A DNA stretch of 64,000 nt, taken from Candidatus Obscuribacter sp. GTDB lineage: Bacteria > Cyanobacteriota > Vampirovibrionia > Obscuribacterales > Obscuribacteraceae. The translations under genes and the position numbers were made by a program. The DNA lies in assembly GCA_021772095.1 (NCBI GenBank), contig JADYXR010000159.1:62001-126000 (forward strand), in the 5' to 3' direction. The notes under the pieces were generated by a model. The model did not search any database. It worked only from the letters and a program-made list of their open reading frames with translations, and was not told where the DNA came from. How positions within the stretch are numbered: the stretch's first letter is position 1; every line of letters begins with the position of its first letter. Positions 7,245-16,686 of this stretch are shown one piece after another.

Positions 7245-10200
7245 ATGACCACAGCCGCAGTATCAGGCAATCACCGAGACGTTGTCGACGCGAAGCAGTT
7301 GTTGCGAGCGTTGAGGATGATGGCAAAAGGCGACTTCTCGGTTCGTTTGCCGTTGGATGAAACCGGCATCGCCGGCGACATTGCAGAAGCATTCAACCAT
7401 GCAATCGAACTGAACCAACGATTGACCGAAGAGATGCATCGCATCAGCACTGTCGTTGGTAAGGAAGGAAAAATCAAACAGAGGGCATCTCTGGGCGAAG
7501 CCACCGGCGGGTGGGGCGAGTGCATCGAATCAGTAAACAATCTTGTGGGCGATCTAGTTAGACCGACAACCGAAGTCTCTCGGGTTATCGGCGCAGTTGC
7601 AAAAGGCGATTTGACTCAGACCATGGCTCTCGAAATCGAGGGCGGACCGCTGAAAGGGGAGTTCTTGCGAACTGCCAAAACGATCAACACGATGGTTGAT
7701 CAGCTCTCATCGTTTACTTCGGAAGTAACACGGGTTGCTCGAGAGGTAGGAACCGAGGGGAAACTCGGTGGTCAGGCACAAGTCAAAGGTGTGTCGGGTA
7801 CCTGGAAGGATCTGACAGACTCGGTAAACTCGATGGCATCCAACCTGACAGCCCAGGTGCGGAACATCGCGGAAGTGACGACAGCCGTTGCAAACGGCGA
7901 CCTCTCTAAGAAAATCACGGTAGACGTAAAAGGTGAAATCTTAGAGCTGAAAAACACCATCAACACCATGGTGGACCAGCTCTCCTCATTCGCGTCTGAA
8001 GTAACCCGGGTCGCCCGGGAAGTAGGAACGGAAGGAAAACTCGGTGGACAAGCGCTTGTAAAAGGCGTCTCCGGTACATGGAAAGATTTGACGGACAACG
8101 TAAATTCGATGGCGTCCAACCTGACAGCTCAGGTGCGGAATATCGCAGACGTGACGACCGCCGTTGCAAACGGCGATCTGACACGGAAGATTACGGTAGA
8201 CGTTAAAGGCGAAATCTTAGAGCTGAAGAACACAATCAACGTCATGGTGGACCAGCTCTCCTCCTTCGCTTCTGAGGTAACACGGGTTGCCCGGGAAGTA
8301 GGTACGGAAGGGAAGCTGGGAGGTCAGGCGCAGGTAAAAGGGGTGGAAGGGACGTGGCGAGAATTGACCGACTCCGTCAATTACATGGCCTCCAACCTTA
8401 CATCTCAGGTGCGAAACATCGCAGACGTGACGACCGCAGTTGCAAAAGGCGATCTGTCTAAGAAGATTACAGTAAACGTCAAAGGAGAAATCCTAGAACT
8501 GAAGGACACGATTAACACCATGGTGGACCAGCTCTCCTCCTTCGCCTCCGAAGTAACACGGGTGGCTCGAGAAGTAGGCACGGAAGGAAAGCTCGGTGGT
8601 CAGGCGGATGTACAAGGTGTGTCCGGCACATGGAAGGATTTGACCGACTCCGTAAATTACATGGCAGGCAACCTGACATCGCAAGTACGGAACATCGCCG
8701 AAGTTACGACCTCAGTAGCAAAAGGCGACTTGTCCAAGAAGATTACAGTAGACGTAAAAGGCGAAATCCTTGAACTGAAAAACACAATCAACACCATGGT
8801 GGATCAGCTGTCATCGTTCGCAGCTGAAGTAACACGGGTGGCTCGAGAAGTAGGTACGGAAGGAAAGCTCGGTGGACAAGCCGATGTAAAAGGCGTCTCC
8901 GGTACATGGAAAGATTTGACGGACTCCGTAAATTACATGGCGTCCAACCTCACATCTCAAGTACGGAACATCGCAGAAGTTACGACCGCAGTAGCAAACG
9001 GCGACCTGTCCAAGAAGATTACGGTAGACGTAAAAGGTGAAATCTTAGAGCTGAAAAACACGATCAACGTCATGGTTGACCAGCTCTCATCGTTTGCAGC
9101 AGAAGTAACACGGGTTGCTCGAGAAGTAGGTACGGAAGGAAAACTCGGTGGACAAGCCGATGTACAGGGGGTTGCCGGAACGTGGAAGGGTCTGACGGAC
9201 TCGGTAAACTTGATGGCATCAAACCTAACATCTCAGGTGAGAAACATCGCGGAAGTAACGACAGCCGTAGCAAAAGGTGACCTGTCCAAGAAGATTACCG
9301 TAGACGTAAAAGGTGAAATCTTAGAGCTGAAAAACACAATCAACACCATGGTTGACCAGCTCTCATCGTTTGCAGCTGAAGTAACGCGGGTCGCCCGGGA
9401 GGTAGGAACCGACGGTAAACTGGGCGGTCAGGCGGATGTCCGCGGTGTGTCTGGTACGTGGAAGGATTTGACGGACTCTGTGAATTACATGGCGTCCAAC
9501 CTCACATCTCAGGTAAGAAACATCGCTGAAGTTACGACTGCCGTGGCAAACGGCGACCTGACCAAGACGATTACTGTAGACGTAAAAGGCGAAATCTTAG
9601 AGCTGAAAAACACGATCAACACCATGGTGGATCAGCTCTCATCGTTCGCATCAGAAGTCACACGGGTCGCCCGGGAGGTAGGTACGGAAGGAAGACTGGG
9701 CGGTCAGGCCGACGTAAAAGGTGTGTCCGGTACGTGGAAAGATTTGACGGACTCCGTGAATTACATGGCTTCAAACCTGACGGCCCAAGTACGGAACATC
9801 GCGGAAGTAACAACCGCCGTTGCAAACGGCGACTTGTCCAAGAAGATTACAGTTGACGTGCGCGGCGAAATCCTGGAGCTGAAGAACACAATCAACACCA
9901 TGGTGGACCAGCTTTCGTCATTTGCCGATGAAGTAACCCGGGTCGCCCGGGAAGTAGGAACCGAAGGAAAACTAGGCGGTCAGGCTGTTGTAAAAGGAGT
10001 CTCCGGAACCTGGAAGGATCTGACAGACAACGTAAACTCGATGGCATCCAACCTGACAGCTCAGGTGCGAAACATAGCCGACGTAACAACCGCCGTGGCA
10101 AACGGCAACCTGTCTAAGAAGATTACAGTAGACGTAAAAGGTGAAATCTTAGAACTGAAAAACACGATCAACACAATGGTTGACCAGCTCTCGTCATTCG

Positions 10201-13200
10201 CGTCTGAGGTAACACGGGTTGCCCGGGAAGTAGGTACGGAAGGAAAGCTCGGTGGACAAGCCATTGTGCAGGGAGTAGGGGGGACCTGGAAAGATCTCAC
10301 GGACAACGTGAACTTCATGGCAGGCAACTTGACAGAACAAGTACGGGGAATCGCCGGAGTTGTAACCGCGGTAGCCCAAGGTAATCTGAATACAAAACTG
10401 GTACTGCAGGCGAAAGGAGAAATCGCCGCACTGGCGGACATCATCAACGAGATGATCGACACCCTGGCGACATTCGCCGACCAGGTAACCACGGTGGCAA
10501 GAGAGGTAGGAGTTGAAGGGGTTCTTGGAGGTCAGGCGTTGGTGCCTGGTGCGTCGGGAACATGGAAGGATTTGACCGACAACGTAAACGGTCTGGCTGC
10601 CAATCTCACCACTCAGGTACGAGCAATCGCCGAAGTAGCAACAGCCGTGACGAAGGGTGACTTGACCCGAACCGTCGACGTTGAAGCCAGAGGCGAGGTC
10701 GCGGCGCTCAAAGATAACATCAACGAGATGATCCGTAACCTCAAAGATACGACTCAGAAAAACACCGAGCAGGATTGGTTGAAAACCAACCTCGCTAAGT
10801 TTACGAGTATGCTGCAGGGGCAAAGAGATTTGCTCACAGTGGCAAACTTGATTCTGTCTGAAGTAGCACCACTGGTTCGAGCCCAACTCGGTGTCTTCTA
10901 TATCAACGAAATCGAAGATGGCGAGCCGGTTCTCAAACTACTTGGAAGTTACGCGTATCAAAGAAGAAAACAACTTTCTGAGAAGTTCAAACTACGCGAA
11001 GGATTGATCGGTCAGTGCGCACTCGAAAGACAAAAGATTGTAATCGAGGATGTGCCGAGCGATTACTTGAAGATCGGATCGGGCCTGGGCGAAAGCTCTC
11101 CGCGAAACATAGTCGCTCTGCCAGTTCTGTTCGAAGGCGAAGTCAAAGCAATTATAGAACTGGCCTCATTCAATATGTTCAGTGAAACCCACTTGAACTT
11201 CCTCGACCAGCTCACAGAATCGATTGGTATCGTACTCAATACCATCGAAGCGAACATGAGAACAGAAAACCTCTTGAAACAATCGCAGTCTCTTGCACAA
11301 GAACTGCAGGTTCAGCAAGAAGAACTGACCGAGACCAACAGACGACTGGAGCAACAAGCGAAGACACTGCAAGCTTCCGAAGAAATGCTCACCCGTCAAC
11401 AAGAAGAGGCGCGTAACACCAACGAAGAACTGGAAGAAAAAGCAAAACTGCTTGCCGAACAGAACGCTGAGGTGGAACACAAAAACAAAGAAATCGAACA
11501 AGCAAGAAGGAGCCTGGAAGAGAAAGCCGAACAGCTCGCTCTTACTTCCAAGTACAAGTCCGAGTTCCTCGCCAACATGTCGCACGAACTCAGGACGCCT
11601 CTCAACTCGCTGCTCATTCTTTCCAAGCTCCTCTCGGAAAACAGCGAAGGCAACCTCACCGACAAGCAAGTCGATTTTGCCGAGACAATTCAAGAGTCCG
11701 GTTCCGACCTGCTCGAGTTGATCAACGACATCCTCGACCTGTCCAAGATCGAATCCGGAACCATCACCATCGATGTCACGGACGTCTCCTTCGACGAGAT
11801 GCGTCAGACACTGGAGCGCAACTTCAGGCAAGTGGCTGCATCGAAGAAGTTGGAATTCGAAATACAAATGTCCGAACAAGTGCCGAAGACGGTTCAGACC
11901 GATTCGAAGCGCTTGCAACAAGTGCTGAAGAATTTGTTGTCCAACGCCTTCAAGTTCACTGAGTCCGGTAAGGTGACGTTGTCTGTTGAGATAGCCGAAA
12001 GCGGTTGGAGCCCCGATCGCGAGCGACTCAACAATTCAGACATGGTCGTCGCTCTCTCGGTAGTCGACAGTGGTATCGGAATCGCCCAGGACAAGCAACG
12101 AATCATCTTCGAAGCGTTCCAGCAAGCGGACGGAAGTACGAGCCGTAAGTATGGTGGAACCGGTCTGGGTCTGCCGATCAGCAGAGAGATTGCCAATTTG
12201 CTGGGCGGTGAATTGAGAGTGGTGAGCGCGCCGGGTGAGGGCAGTACCTTCACTTTGTATCTGCCTGCCGCTTATGTTCAGCCTCTGGTGCCAGTGGCCA
12301 GAACGATCACAATGCAACGCTACAGTCCGGATGGAATCACTCCTCCGATTGCAGCACCGGATATGGTGAACGAAAAAGCACTGTTGTTGGAGAATGCGGT
12401 AGCCGACGATCGAGGTAACCTGGAAGAAGGGGATCGGGTTCTTCTCATCATCGAGGATGACCAGCGTTTTGCCCGACTACTTCTAGATATGGCTCGGGAA
12501 GCGGGCTTCAAAGGAATGGTGGCCGTCACCGGTGAGTCGGCGTTAGCGTTGGCACGAAGATATGTGCCGGATGCTATAACGCTGGATCTGAGACTGCCTG
12601 ATATGGACGGATGGACCATTCTCGACAGGCTCAAACACGATCCCACAACCAGACATATTCCGGTCAATGTGATCTCGTGCGAGCAAGAACAAGAACGAGG
12701 ATTCCGTCAGGGTGTGATCGGCTATCTTGAAAAACCGGTCAGCAAGGAATCCATTAACGAGGCGCTTACGCAGGTGAAAAGTTTCGTCGCTACGTCAGCT
12801 AAGAAGTTGCTCGTGATCGAACCCGATCGCGAGCACAGCAAAGCTGTAGTGGATCTGATAGGCGACGGTGACGTGAAAAGTAAGATAGCGATGTCGGGTC
12901 GAGAAGCCCTCGAGCTGCTCGAATCCGAACACTTCGATTGTATCGTGGTGTCAACGACGCTGCCGGATATGACCGGGCACGAATTCGTCAGGCGGATTAG
13001 AGACGACCTCGGAATTATGAGATTGCCTGTTATCGTTTATGCCGGACGCGATTTCACTGTAGACGAAAAAGTCGAAGTTCAAAAAATGGGCAGAGTGACG
13101 CTCGTCAAAGAAGCCGAGTCGCCGTACCGCCTGCTTGATGAAACCGCACTCTTCCTGCACCGCCTCCAGGGCGAAATGCCGGAGTCGCAAAGAAAGATGA

Positions 13201-13607
13201 TCGAGCAATCTCAGAAAGCAGATCTGGTTTTGACCGATCGAAAAATTTTGATTGTGGATGACGACGTGAGAAACATTTTTGCTCTCACAAGCATCCTCGA
13301 ATCGAATGCGATGAAGGTCACATACGCAGAGCGCGGCATTGAGGCCATCAAGATTTTGGAAGAAGATCCTTCCATCGAATTGGTCTTGATGGACGTGATG
13401 ATGCCTGATATGGACGGATACGAAACGATCCGTCGCATCCGAGAATTGGGTAGTGAATTCAAAACATTGCCTATCATTGCACTGACCGCGAAAGCCATGA
13501 AAGGCGACCGCGAGAAGTGCATGGAATCCGGCGCTTCGGACTACATTGCAAAACCAGTGGATGTCGAGCAACTTAAATCACTGCTTCGAGTCTGGCTCTA
13601 CAAATAA
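7245..13607 (+). CDS. Poly-HAMP hybrid histidine kinase, 2120 residues
   Basis: This is a cytosolic hybrid histidine kinase; no membrane segment is visible. The order is a divergent HAMP-like N-terminus (1-110), about eleven tandem 92-residue HAMP units (about 110-1178) sharing KGEILELKNTINTMVDQL and TRVAREVGTEGKLGG, a GAF domain (about 1190-1340), a Gln/Glu coiled coil (1340-1440), HisKA with phospho-acceptor His1447 in ANMSHELRTPLN, HATPase (LLSNAFKFT, DSGIGI, GGTGLGLPIS), and three receivers. Receivers 1 and 3 keep the phospho-aspartate (Asp1781, Asp2050); receiver 2 has Ser at that position (VVSTTLPDM, about 1903). The architecture resembles fungal group III (Nik1-type) osmosensing kinases, which also carry tandem HAMP units and no membrane anchor. 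The ATG at 7245 follows AAGGAG at good spacing. The second hybrid kinase starts 18 bp downstream, so the two are probably co-transcribed. Confidence 0.94.
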   Translation: MTTAAVSGNHRDVVDAKQLLRALRMMAKGDFSVRLPLDETGIAGDIAEAFNHAIELNQRLTEEMHRISTVVGKEGKIKQRASLGEATGGWGECIESVNNLVGDLVRPTTEVSRVIGAVAKGDLTQTMALEIEGGPLKGEFLRTAKTINTMVDQLSSFTSEVTRVAREVGTEGKLGGQAQVKGVSGTWKDLTDSVNSMASNLTAQVRNIAEVTTAVANGDLSKKITVDVKGEILELKNTINTMVDQLSSFASEVTRVAREVGTEGKLGGQALVKGVSGTWKDLTDNVNSMASNLTAQVRNIADVTTAVANGDLTRKITVDVKGEILELKNTINVMVDQLSSFASEVTRVAREVGTEGKLGGQAQVKGVEGTWRELTDSVNYMASNLTSQVRNIADVTTAVAKGDLSKKITVNVKGEILELKDTINTMVDQLSSFASEVTRVAREVGTEGKLGGQADVQGVSGTWKDLTDSVNYMAGNLTSQVRNIAEVTTSVAKGDLSKKITVDVKGEILELKNTINTMVDQLSSFAAEVTRVAREVGTEGKLGGQADVKGVSGTWKDLTDSVNYMASNLTSQVRNIAEVTTAVANGDLSKKITVDVKGEILELKNTINVMVDQLSSFAAEVTRVAREVGTEGKLGGQADVQGVAGTWKGLTDSVNLMASNLTSQVRNIAEVTTAVAKGDLSKKITVDVKGEILELKNTINTMVDQLSSFAAEVTRVAREVGTDGKLGGQADVRGVSGTWKDLTDSVNYMASNLTSQVRNIAEVTTAVANGDLTKTITVDVKGEILELKNTINTMVDQLSSFASEVTRVAREVGTEGRLGGQADVKGVSGTWKDLTDSVNYMASNLTAQVRNIAEVTTAVANGDLSKKITVDVRGEILELKNTINTMVDQLSSFADEVTRVAREVGTEGKLGGQAVVKGVSGTWKDLTDNVNSMASNLTAQVRNIADVTTAVANGNLSKKITVDVKGEILELKNTINTMVDQLSSFASEVTRVAREVGTEGKLGGQAIVQGVGGTWKDLTDNVNFMAGNLTEQVRGIAGVVTAVAQGNLNTKLVLQAKGEIAALADIINEMIDTLATFADQVTTVAREVGVEGVLGGQALVPGASGTWKDLTDNVNGLAANLTTQVRAIAEVATAVTKGDLTRTVDVEARGEVAALKDNINEMIRNLKDTTQKNTEQDWLKTNLAKFTSMLQGQRDLLTVANLILSEVAPLVRAQLGVFYINEIEDGEPVLKLLGSYAYQRRKQLSEKFKLREGLIGQCALERQKIVIEDVPSDYLKIGSGLGESSPRNIVALPVLFEGEVKAIIELASFNMFSETHLNFLDQLTESIGIVLNTIEANMRTENLLKQSQSLAQELQVQQEELTETNRRLEQQAKTLQASEEMLTRQQEEARNTNEELEEKAKLLAEQNAEVEHKNKEIEQARRSLEEKAEQLALTSKYKSEFLANMSHELRTPLNSLLILSKLLSENSEGNLTDKQVDFAETIQESGSDLLELINDILDLSKIESGTITIDVTDVSFDEMRQTLERNFRQVAASKKLEFEIQMSEQVPKTVQTDSKRLQQVLKNLLSNAFKFTESGKVTLSVEIAESGWSPDRERLNNSDMVVALSVVDSGIGIAQDKQRIIFEAFQQADGSTSRKYGGTGLGLPISREIANLLGGELRVVSAPGEGSTFTLYLPAAYVQPLVPVARTITMQRYSPDGITPPIAAPDMVNEKALLLENAVADDRGNLEEGDRVLLIIEDDQRFARLLLDMAREAGFKGMVAVTGESALALARRYVPDAITLDLRLPDMDGWTILDRLKHDPTTRHIPVNVISCEQEQERGFRQGVIGYLEKPVSKESINEALTQVKSFVATSAKKLLVIEPDREHSKAVVDLIGDGDVKSKIAMSGREALELLESEHFDCIVVSTTLPDMTGHEFVRRIRDDLGIMRLPVIVYAGRDFTVDEKVEVQKMGRVTLVKEAESPYRLLDETALFLHRLQGEMPESQRKMIEQSQKADLVLTDRKILIVDDDVRNIFALTSILESNAMKVTYAERGIEAIKILEEDPSIELVLMDVMMPDMDGYETIRRIRELGSEFKTLPIIALTAKAMKGDREKCMESGASDYIAKPVDVEQLKSLLRVWLYK
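7857..10616 (+). repeat. Ten tandem 276-bp units encoding HAMP repeats
   Basis: Units start at 7857, 8133, 8409, 8685, 8961, 9237, 9513, 9789, 10065 and 10341, each exactly 276 bp, with a further partial unit from 10617. Each encodes 92 residues beginning VRNIAEVTTAVA. Most pairs are nearly identical in protein and very similar in DNA; the last two units diverge. This suggests recent expansion by unequal recombination. Confidence 0.92.
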
Positions 13608-13625
13608 AAACCGATCGGTGTTTGA

Positions 13626-15809
13626 ATGACCTCAACCGATGCAAGAGCAAAAATTCTAATCGTCGACGATCAGCCAGAAAATCTGGTCGCTCTCGATGCT
13701 TTGCTCTCGGGTCTGGGGCAGGACATTCTAAAAGCCAATAGCGGCCGTGAGGCGCTTAAACTTCTACTCAACGAAGAAGTGGCGCTGATTCTATTGGACA
13801 TCCAAATGCCTGACATGGACGGCTTTGAAACAGCCAACCTGGTCAGGCAGCGTGATGTCTCGAAACACACACCGATCATTTTTCTGACCGCGATGTATAC
13901 GGAAGATGTCTATGAATCGGAAGCGTATACGCTCGGTGCAGTCGACTTCATCACGAAACCTTTTGCCGCTCACGTGCTACTTTCAAAGGTGCATTTCTTT
14001 GTTGATTTGTTCAAAAAGAATCAGCGCATTCAAACTCAAGCAAGAGTAATTCGTGAGATTGAAGAACGGCGGTTGGTCGAAGTTCAAGAGCGCCTCGAAA
14101 CAGAGAAGCAATTGATCCAGGCCGAACTTGCCCGTAAAGAGAAAGAAGCGGAGTTGTTAGAAGAGCGCAGTACTCAACTGCAAAATGCCGATCGACTCAA
14201 GGACGAATTTCTCGCCAACATGAGTCACGAAATTCGCACACCGATGAACGCGGTCATCGGTTTTTCCGAATTGCTTTTGGGGACGGAGCTTGATAACGAA
14301 CAATCCGAATTTGCTGTAAGGATTAAAGATTCAGCTCAGGGGTTGCTCACGCTGATAAACGATATTCTCGATCTGTCAAAAATCGTCGCAGGAAAGCTTG
14401 ATCTGGAACCAGTTACATTTGAACTGGCACCACTCATAGAAGGAACCGCCGCGATTTTGTCTGAGTCAGCTCGAGAAAAGAAACTCAGTCTGATGACATA
14501 TATCGATCCTGAGTTGCCGCGCATGGTGATTGGAGACCCTGGTCGTCTGCGTCAAATTTTGTTGAACTTGACCGGTAACGCGATCAAATTCACCGAGCAG
14601 GGCGAAGTCGTGGTGCGTGCAACCGCTACTGAGACAAAACCTGGTGGAGATGATGGTGCCACTGCCGGTAGTGGCGACGGTACTAAGCCGGTAACCCTGT
14701 CCGTGGCTATCTCCGACACCGGTATTGGGCTGTCGGAAAGCGAGATCGCACGACTGTTCAGACCATTTACGCAAGCCGATGGTTCGACCACGCGGCGCTT
14801 CGGCGGAACCGGATTGGGCTTGTCGATTTCAAAACGACTGGTTGAATTGATGGGCGGCGAGATTGGTGTGACCAGTACACCAGGAAAAGGTGCCACCTTC
14901 TGGTTTACGATCACTCTGTCACCATCGGACGCTGCTCCTCGAAGAAAGCACGTTCTGCCTGACAGTTGCAATGACACCAAGATTCTGGTCATCGATCGAC
15001 AAGTCAGCGCGCGAAAAATCGTGGAGTCCTACATCTCTTCATGGCACCTCCATTGCGAAGTGACGGACAATCTCGACGATGCCTTCGACATGCTAAAAGC
15101 GCGCGCTCACACTGAAGATGCTTTCGATTTAGTTTTGACCGAGTTAAATTTGCACGACGGCGACGGCTTCGAACTTCTTGACGCGATTCGTCAGGAGTCC
15201 GAGTTGAGTGATACCAAAGTGATTTTGTTTACCCACGAAGATAAACAAGGACTTGGCGAACTGGCTCTTTCCAAGGGCTTCTCCGCATACCTGACCAAGC
15301 CGATCGAACAATCGTCACTTTACGATTGCATTGCAAAAGTGCTATGGTCCGATCTTGAAGATCGGAAAATTTCTGAAGTACGAACCACATCAGGCTCCTA
15401 CATCCAATTCGCACCGATGGGCACCACAATACTTTTAGCTGAAGACAATCCGGTCAACCAGATGGTGACCCAATTGCAACTCAAGAAATTGGGATACGAG
15501 TGCTCCGTTGTAAGCAACGGTCAAGAAGCTGTACAAGCTGTCGAGAAGGGCAATTATGCGTTGGTTTTGATGGACTGCCAGATGCCTGAGATGGATGGTT
15601 TGGAAGCCACTAAGGTGATAAGGAAAGCAGAAGCACTGACCGGTCGTCATGTGCCGATCATCGGACTGACTGCGCATGCCATGGGCGGCGACCGTGAAAA
15701 ATGTATCGCTTCAGGAATGGACGATTATTTGAGTAAGCCGGCTTCGATCGATCAACTGAGTACGAGTCTTAAGAAGTGGATTGCGCGAACTGAACATCCA
15801 GTCGTTTAG
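13626..15809 (+). CDS. Hybrid histidine kinase, REC-HisKA-HATPase-REC-REC
   Basis: The 727-residue protein starts with a receiver domain (residues 8-125, ILIVDDQPEN, phospho-aspartate Asp58 in LLDIQMPDMDG). A coiled coil (130-190) leads to HisKA with His201 (ANMSHEIRTPMN), then HATPase with GNAIKFTEQGE, DTGIGL and GGTGLGLSIS. Two more receivers follow. The middle one carries Glu506 in place of the aspartate (VLTELNLHDG), and so probably cannot be phosphorylated; the last is canonical with Asp650 (VLMDCQMPEMDG). There are no membrane segments. The N-terminal receiver could be phosphorylated by the poly-HAMP kinase encoded 18 bp upstream, giving a branched phosphorelay (inference). No DNA-binding output gene is adjacent. 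Confidence 0.93.
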   Translation: MTSTDARAKILIVDDQPENLVALDALLSGLGQDILKANSGREALKLLLNEEVALILLDIQMPDMDGFETANLVRQRDVSKHTPIIFLTAMYTEDVYESEAYTLGAVDFITKPFAAHVLLSKVHFFVDLFKKNQRIQTQARVIREIEERRLVEVQERLETEKQLIQAELARKEKEAELLEERSTQLQNADRLKDEFLANMSHEIRTPMNAVIGFSELLLGTELDNEQSEFAVRIKDSAQGLLTLINDILDLSKIVAGKLDLEPVTFELAPLIEGTAAILSESAREKKLSLMTYIDPELPRMVIGDPGRLRQILLNLTGNAIKFTEQGEVVVRATATETKPGGDDGATAGSGDGTKPVTLSVAISDTGIGLSESEIARLFRPFTQADGSTTRRFGGTGLGLSISKRLVELMGGEIGVTSTPGKGATFWFTITLSPSDAAPRRKHVLPDSCNDTKILVIDRQVSARKIVESYISSWHLHCEVTDNLDDAFDMLKARAHTEDAFDLVLTELNLHDGDGFELLDAIRQESELSDTKVILFTHEDKQGLGELALSKGFSAYLTKPIEQSSLYDCIAKVLWSDLEDRKISEVRTTSGSYIQFAPMGTTILLAEDNPVNQMVTQLQLKKLGYECSVVSNGQEAVQAVEKGNYALVLMDCQMPEMDGLEATKVIRKAEALTGRHVPIIGLTAHAMGGDREKCIASGMDDYLSKPASIDQLSTSLKKWIARTEHPVV

Positions 15810-15813
15810 ATAA

Positions 15814-16686
15814 TCAAGATTTCGGTTTTTCTTTAGACGGTTCTTTTTGAGGCGGTTCTTCTTTATTGTTTTCGATCGTCTTTGGACCGGCAGGCTCCGT
15901 CCCAGCCAAAGCTGATGATTTCCAGGCTTGGGCGACTAATGATGCGGCAATCAACTGTCCGGCGAACACTGTGGACGGAAGAAAGAACACACCGACTATG
16001 GTGGCACATGGAACTGCGAAGCTCAAGAATTGAATTCCCAATCCCAGCATCCAGGCACTGAAAAAATCGCCCGGTCGTTTTGAGATCCGTTTTAAAACCT
16101 TGATAAAGGAGAACGCCGAATTCATGCTTTCTTCTTGTGCGAAATTAGCCATGGTAGCGACAAGAAGCAGGTTGAAGAGGAACGAAATGGTGACAATCAA
16201 AATGATTGAACCACTCATCCACAACGTGAAAAGAATTGGGACACTTTTGATGTAACTGATAACCGATGCCACCAAAAAATCAGTTGCGATAAACGTCACC
16301 AGCAAAATCAGATAACCTGTCATCACTGCCAACCAGCTCATGCCGGAGACAAATAAATCCGGCCAGTCGTTCCAATTCGGAAGGCGTCCGTTGGGTACTT
16401 CAATTCGTTCTCTCACTGTTTTTAAAACAAAACCAGTGTTGATTGCCCAGAGTGAAAAGACAAGGGGAATCACAATTGGACTTTCGCGACTCAAAAACAG
16501 AAGCACCATCGAAGTGGCATTCATCACGCCACCAATGGCGGTTTTAAAAACCCAATCCGGATCCTCAAAAAATGATTTCACTGCCAGATTCGGATCCAAA
16601 CCAACGAATGGCGGACAAGGCACCACTCCGCCACCAACTGGGACAATTGGTTTTGGATCGCTGACGTTTGGCTTTAAATCACTCAT
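15814..16686 (-). CDS. DUF4013 membrane protein
   Basis: The 290-residue protein has about five to six hydrophobic segments and the pattern of DUF4013: an N-terminal FFEDPDWVFKTAIGG segment, then NGRLPNWNDWPDLFVSGM ahead of the next membrane helices. The N-terminus is Pro/Gly-rich (PIVPVGGGVVPCPP) and the C-terminus is a charged tail rich in Lys, Glu and Pro. The function of the family is unknown. Its ATG overlaps the surE stop as TAATG, so the two are translationally coupled. It converges on the hybrid kinase gene with only 4 bp between the stops. The family match is from recognised sequence pattern only. Confidence 0.75.
   Translation of the reverse strand: MSDLKPNVSDPKPIVPVGGGVVPCPPFVGLDPNLAVKSFFEDPDWVFKTAIGGVMNATSMVLLFLSRESPIVIPLVFSLWAINTGFVLKTVRERIEVPNGRLPNWNDWPDLFVSGMSWLAVMTGYLILLVTFIATDFLVASVISYIKSVPILFTLWMSGSIILIVTISFLFNLLLVATMANFAQEESMNSAFSFIKVLKRISKRPGDFFSAWMLGLGIQFLSFAVPCATIVGVFFLPSTVFAGQLIAASLVAQAWKSSALAGTEPAGPKTIENNKEEPPQKEPSKEKPKS

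Noticed and set aside
7857..10616. CRISPR-like array
   Set aside because: Regular spacing was noted, but units are 276 bp, in frame and code for HAMP domains; no short repeat/unique spacer pattern.
10194..10886. 230-codon minus-strand frame across the HAMP repeats
   Set aside because: Antisense of a well-supported gene with a repetitive structure; no family match.
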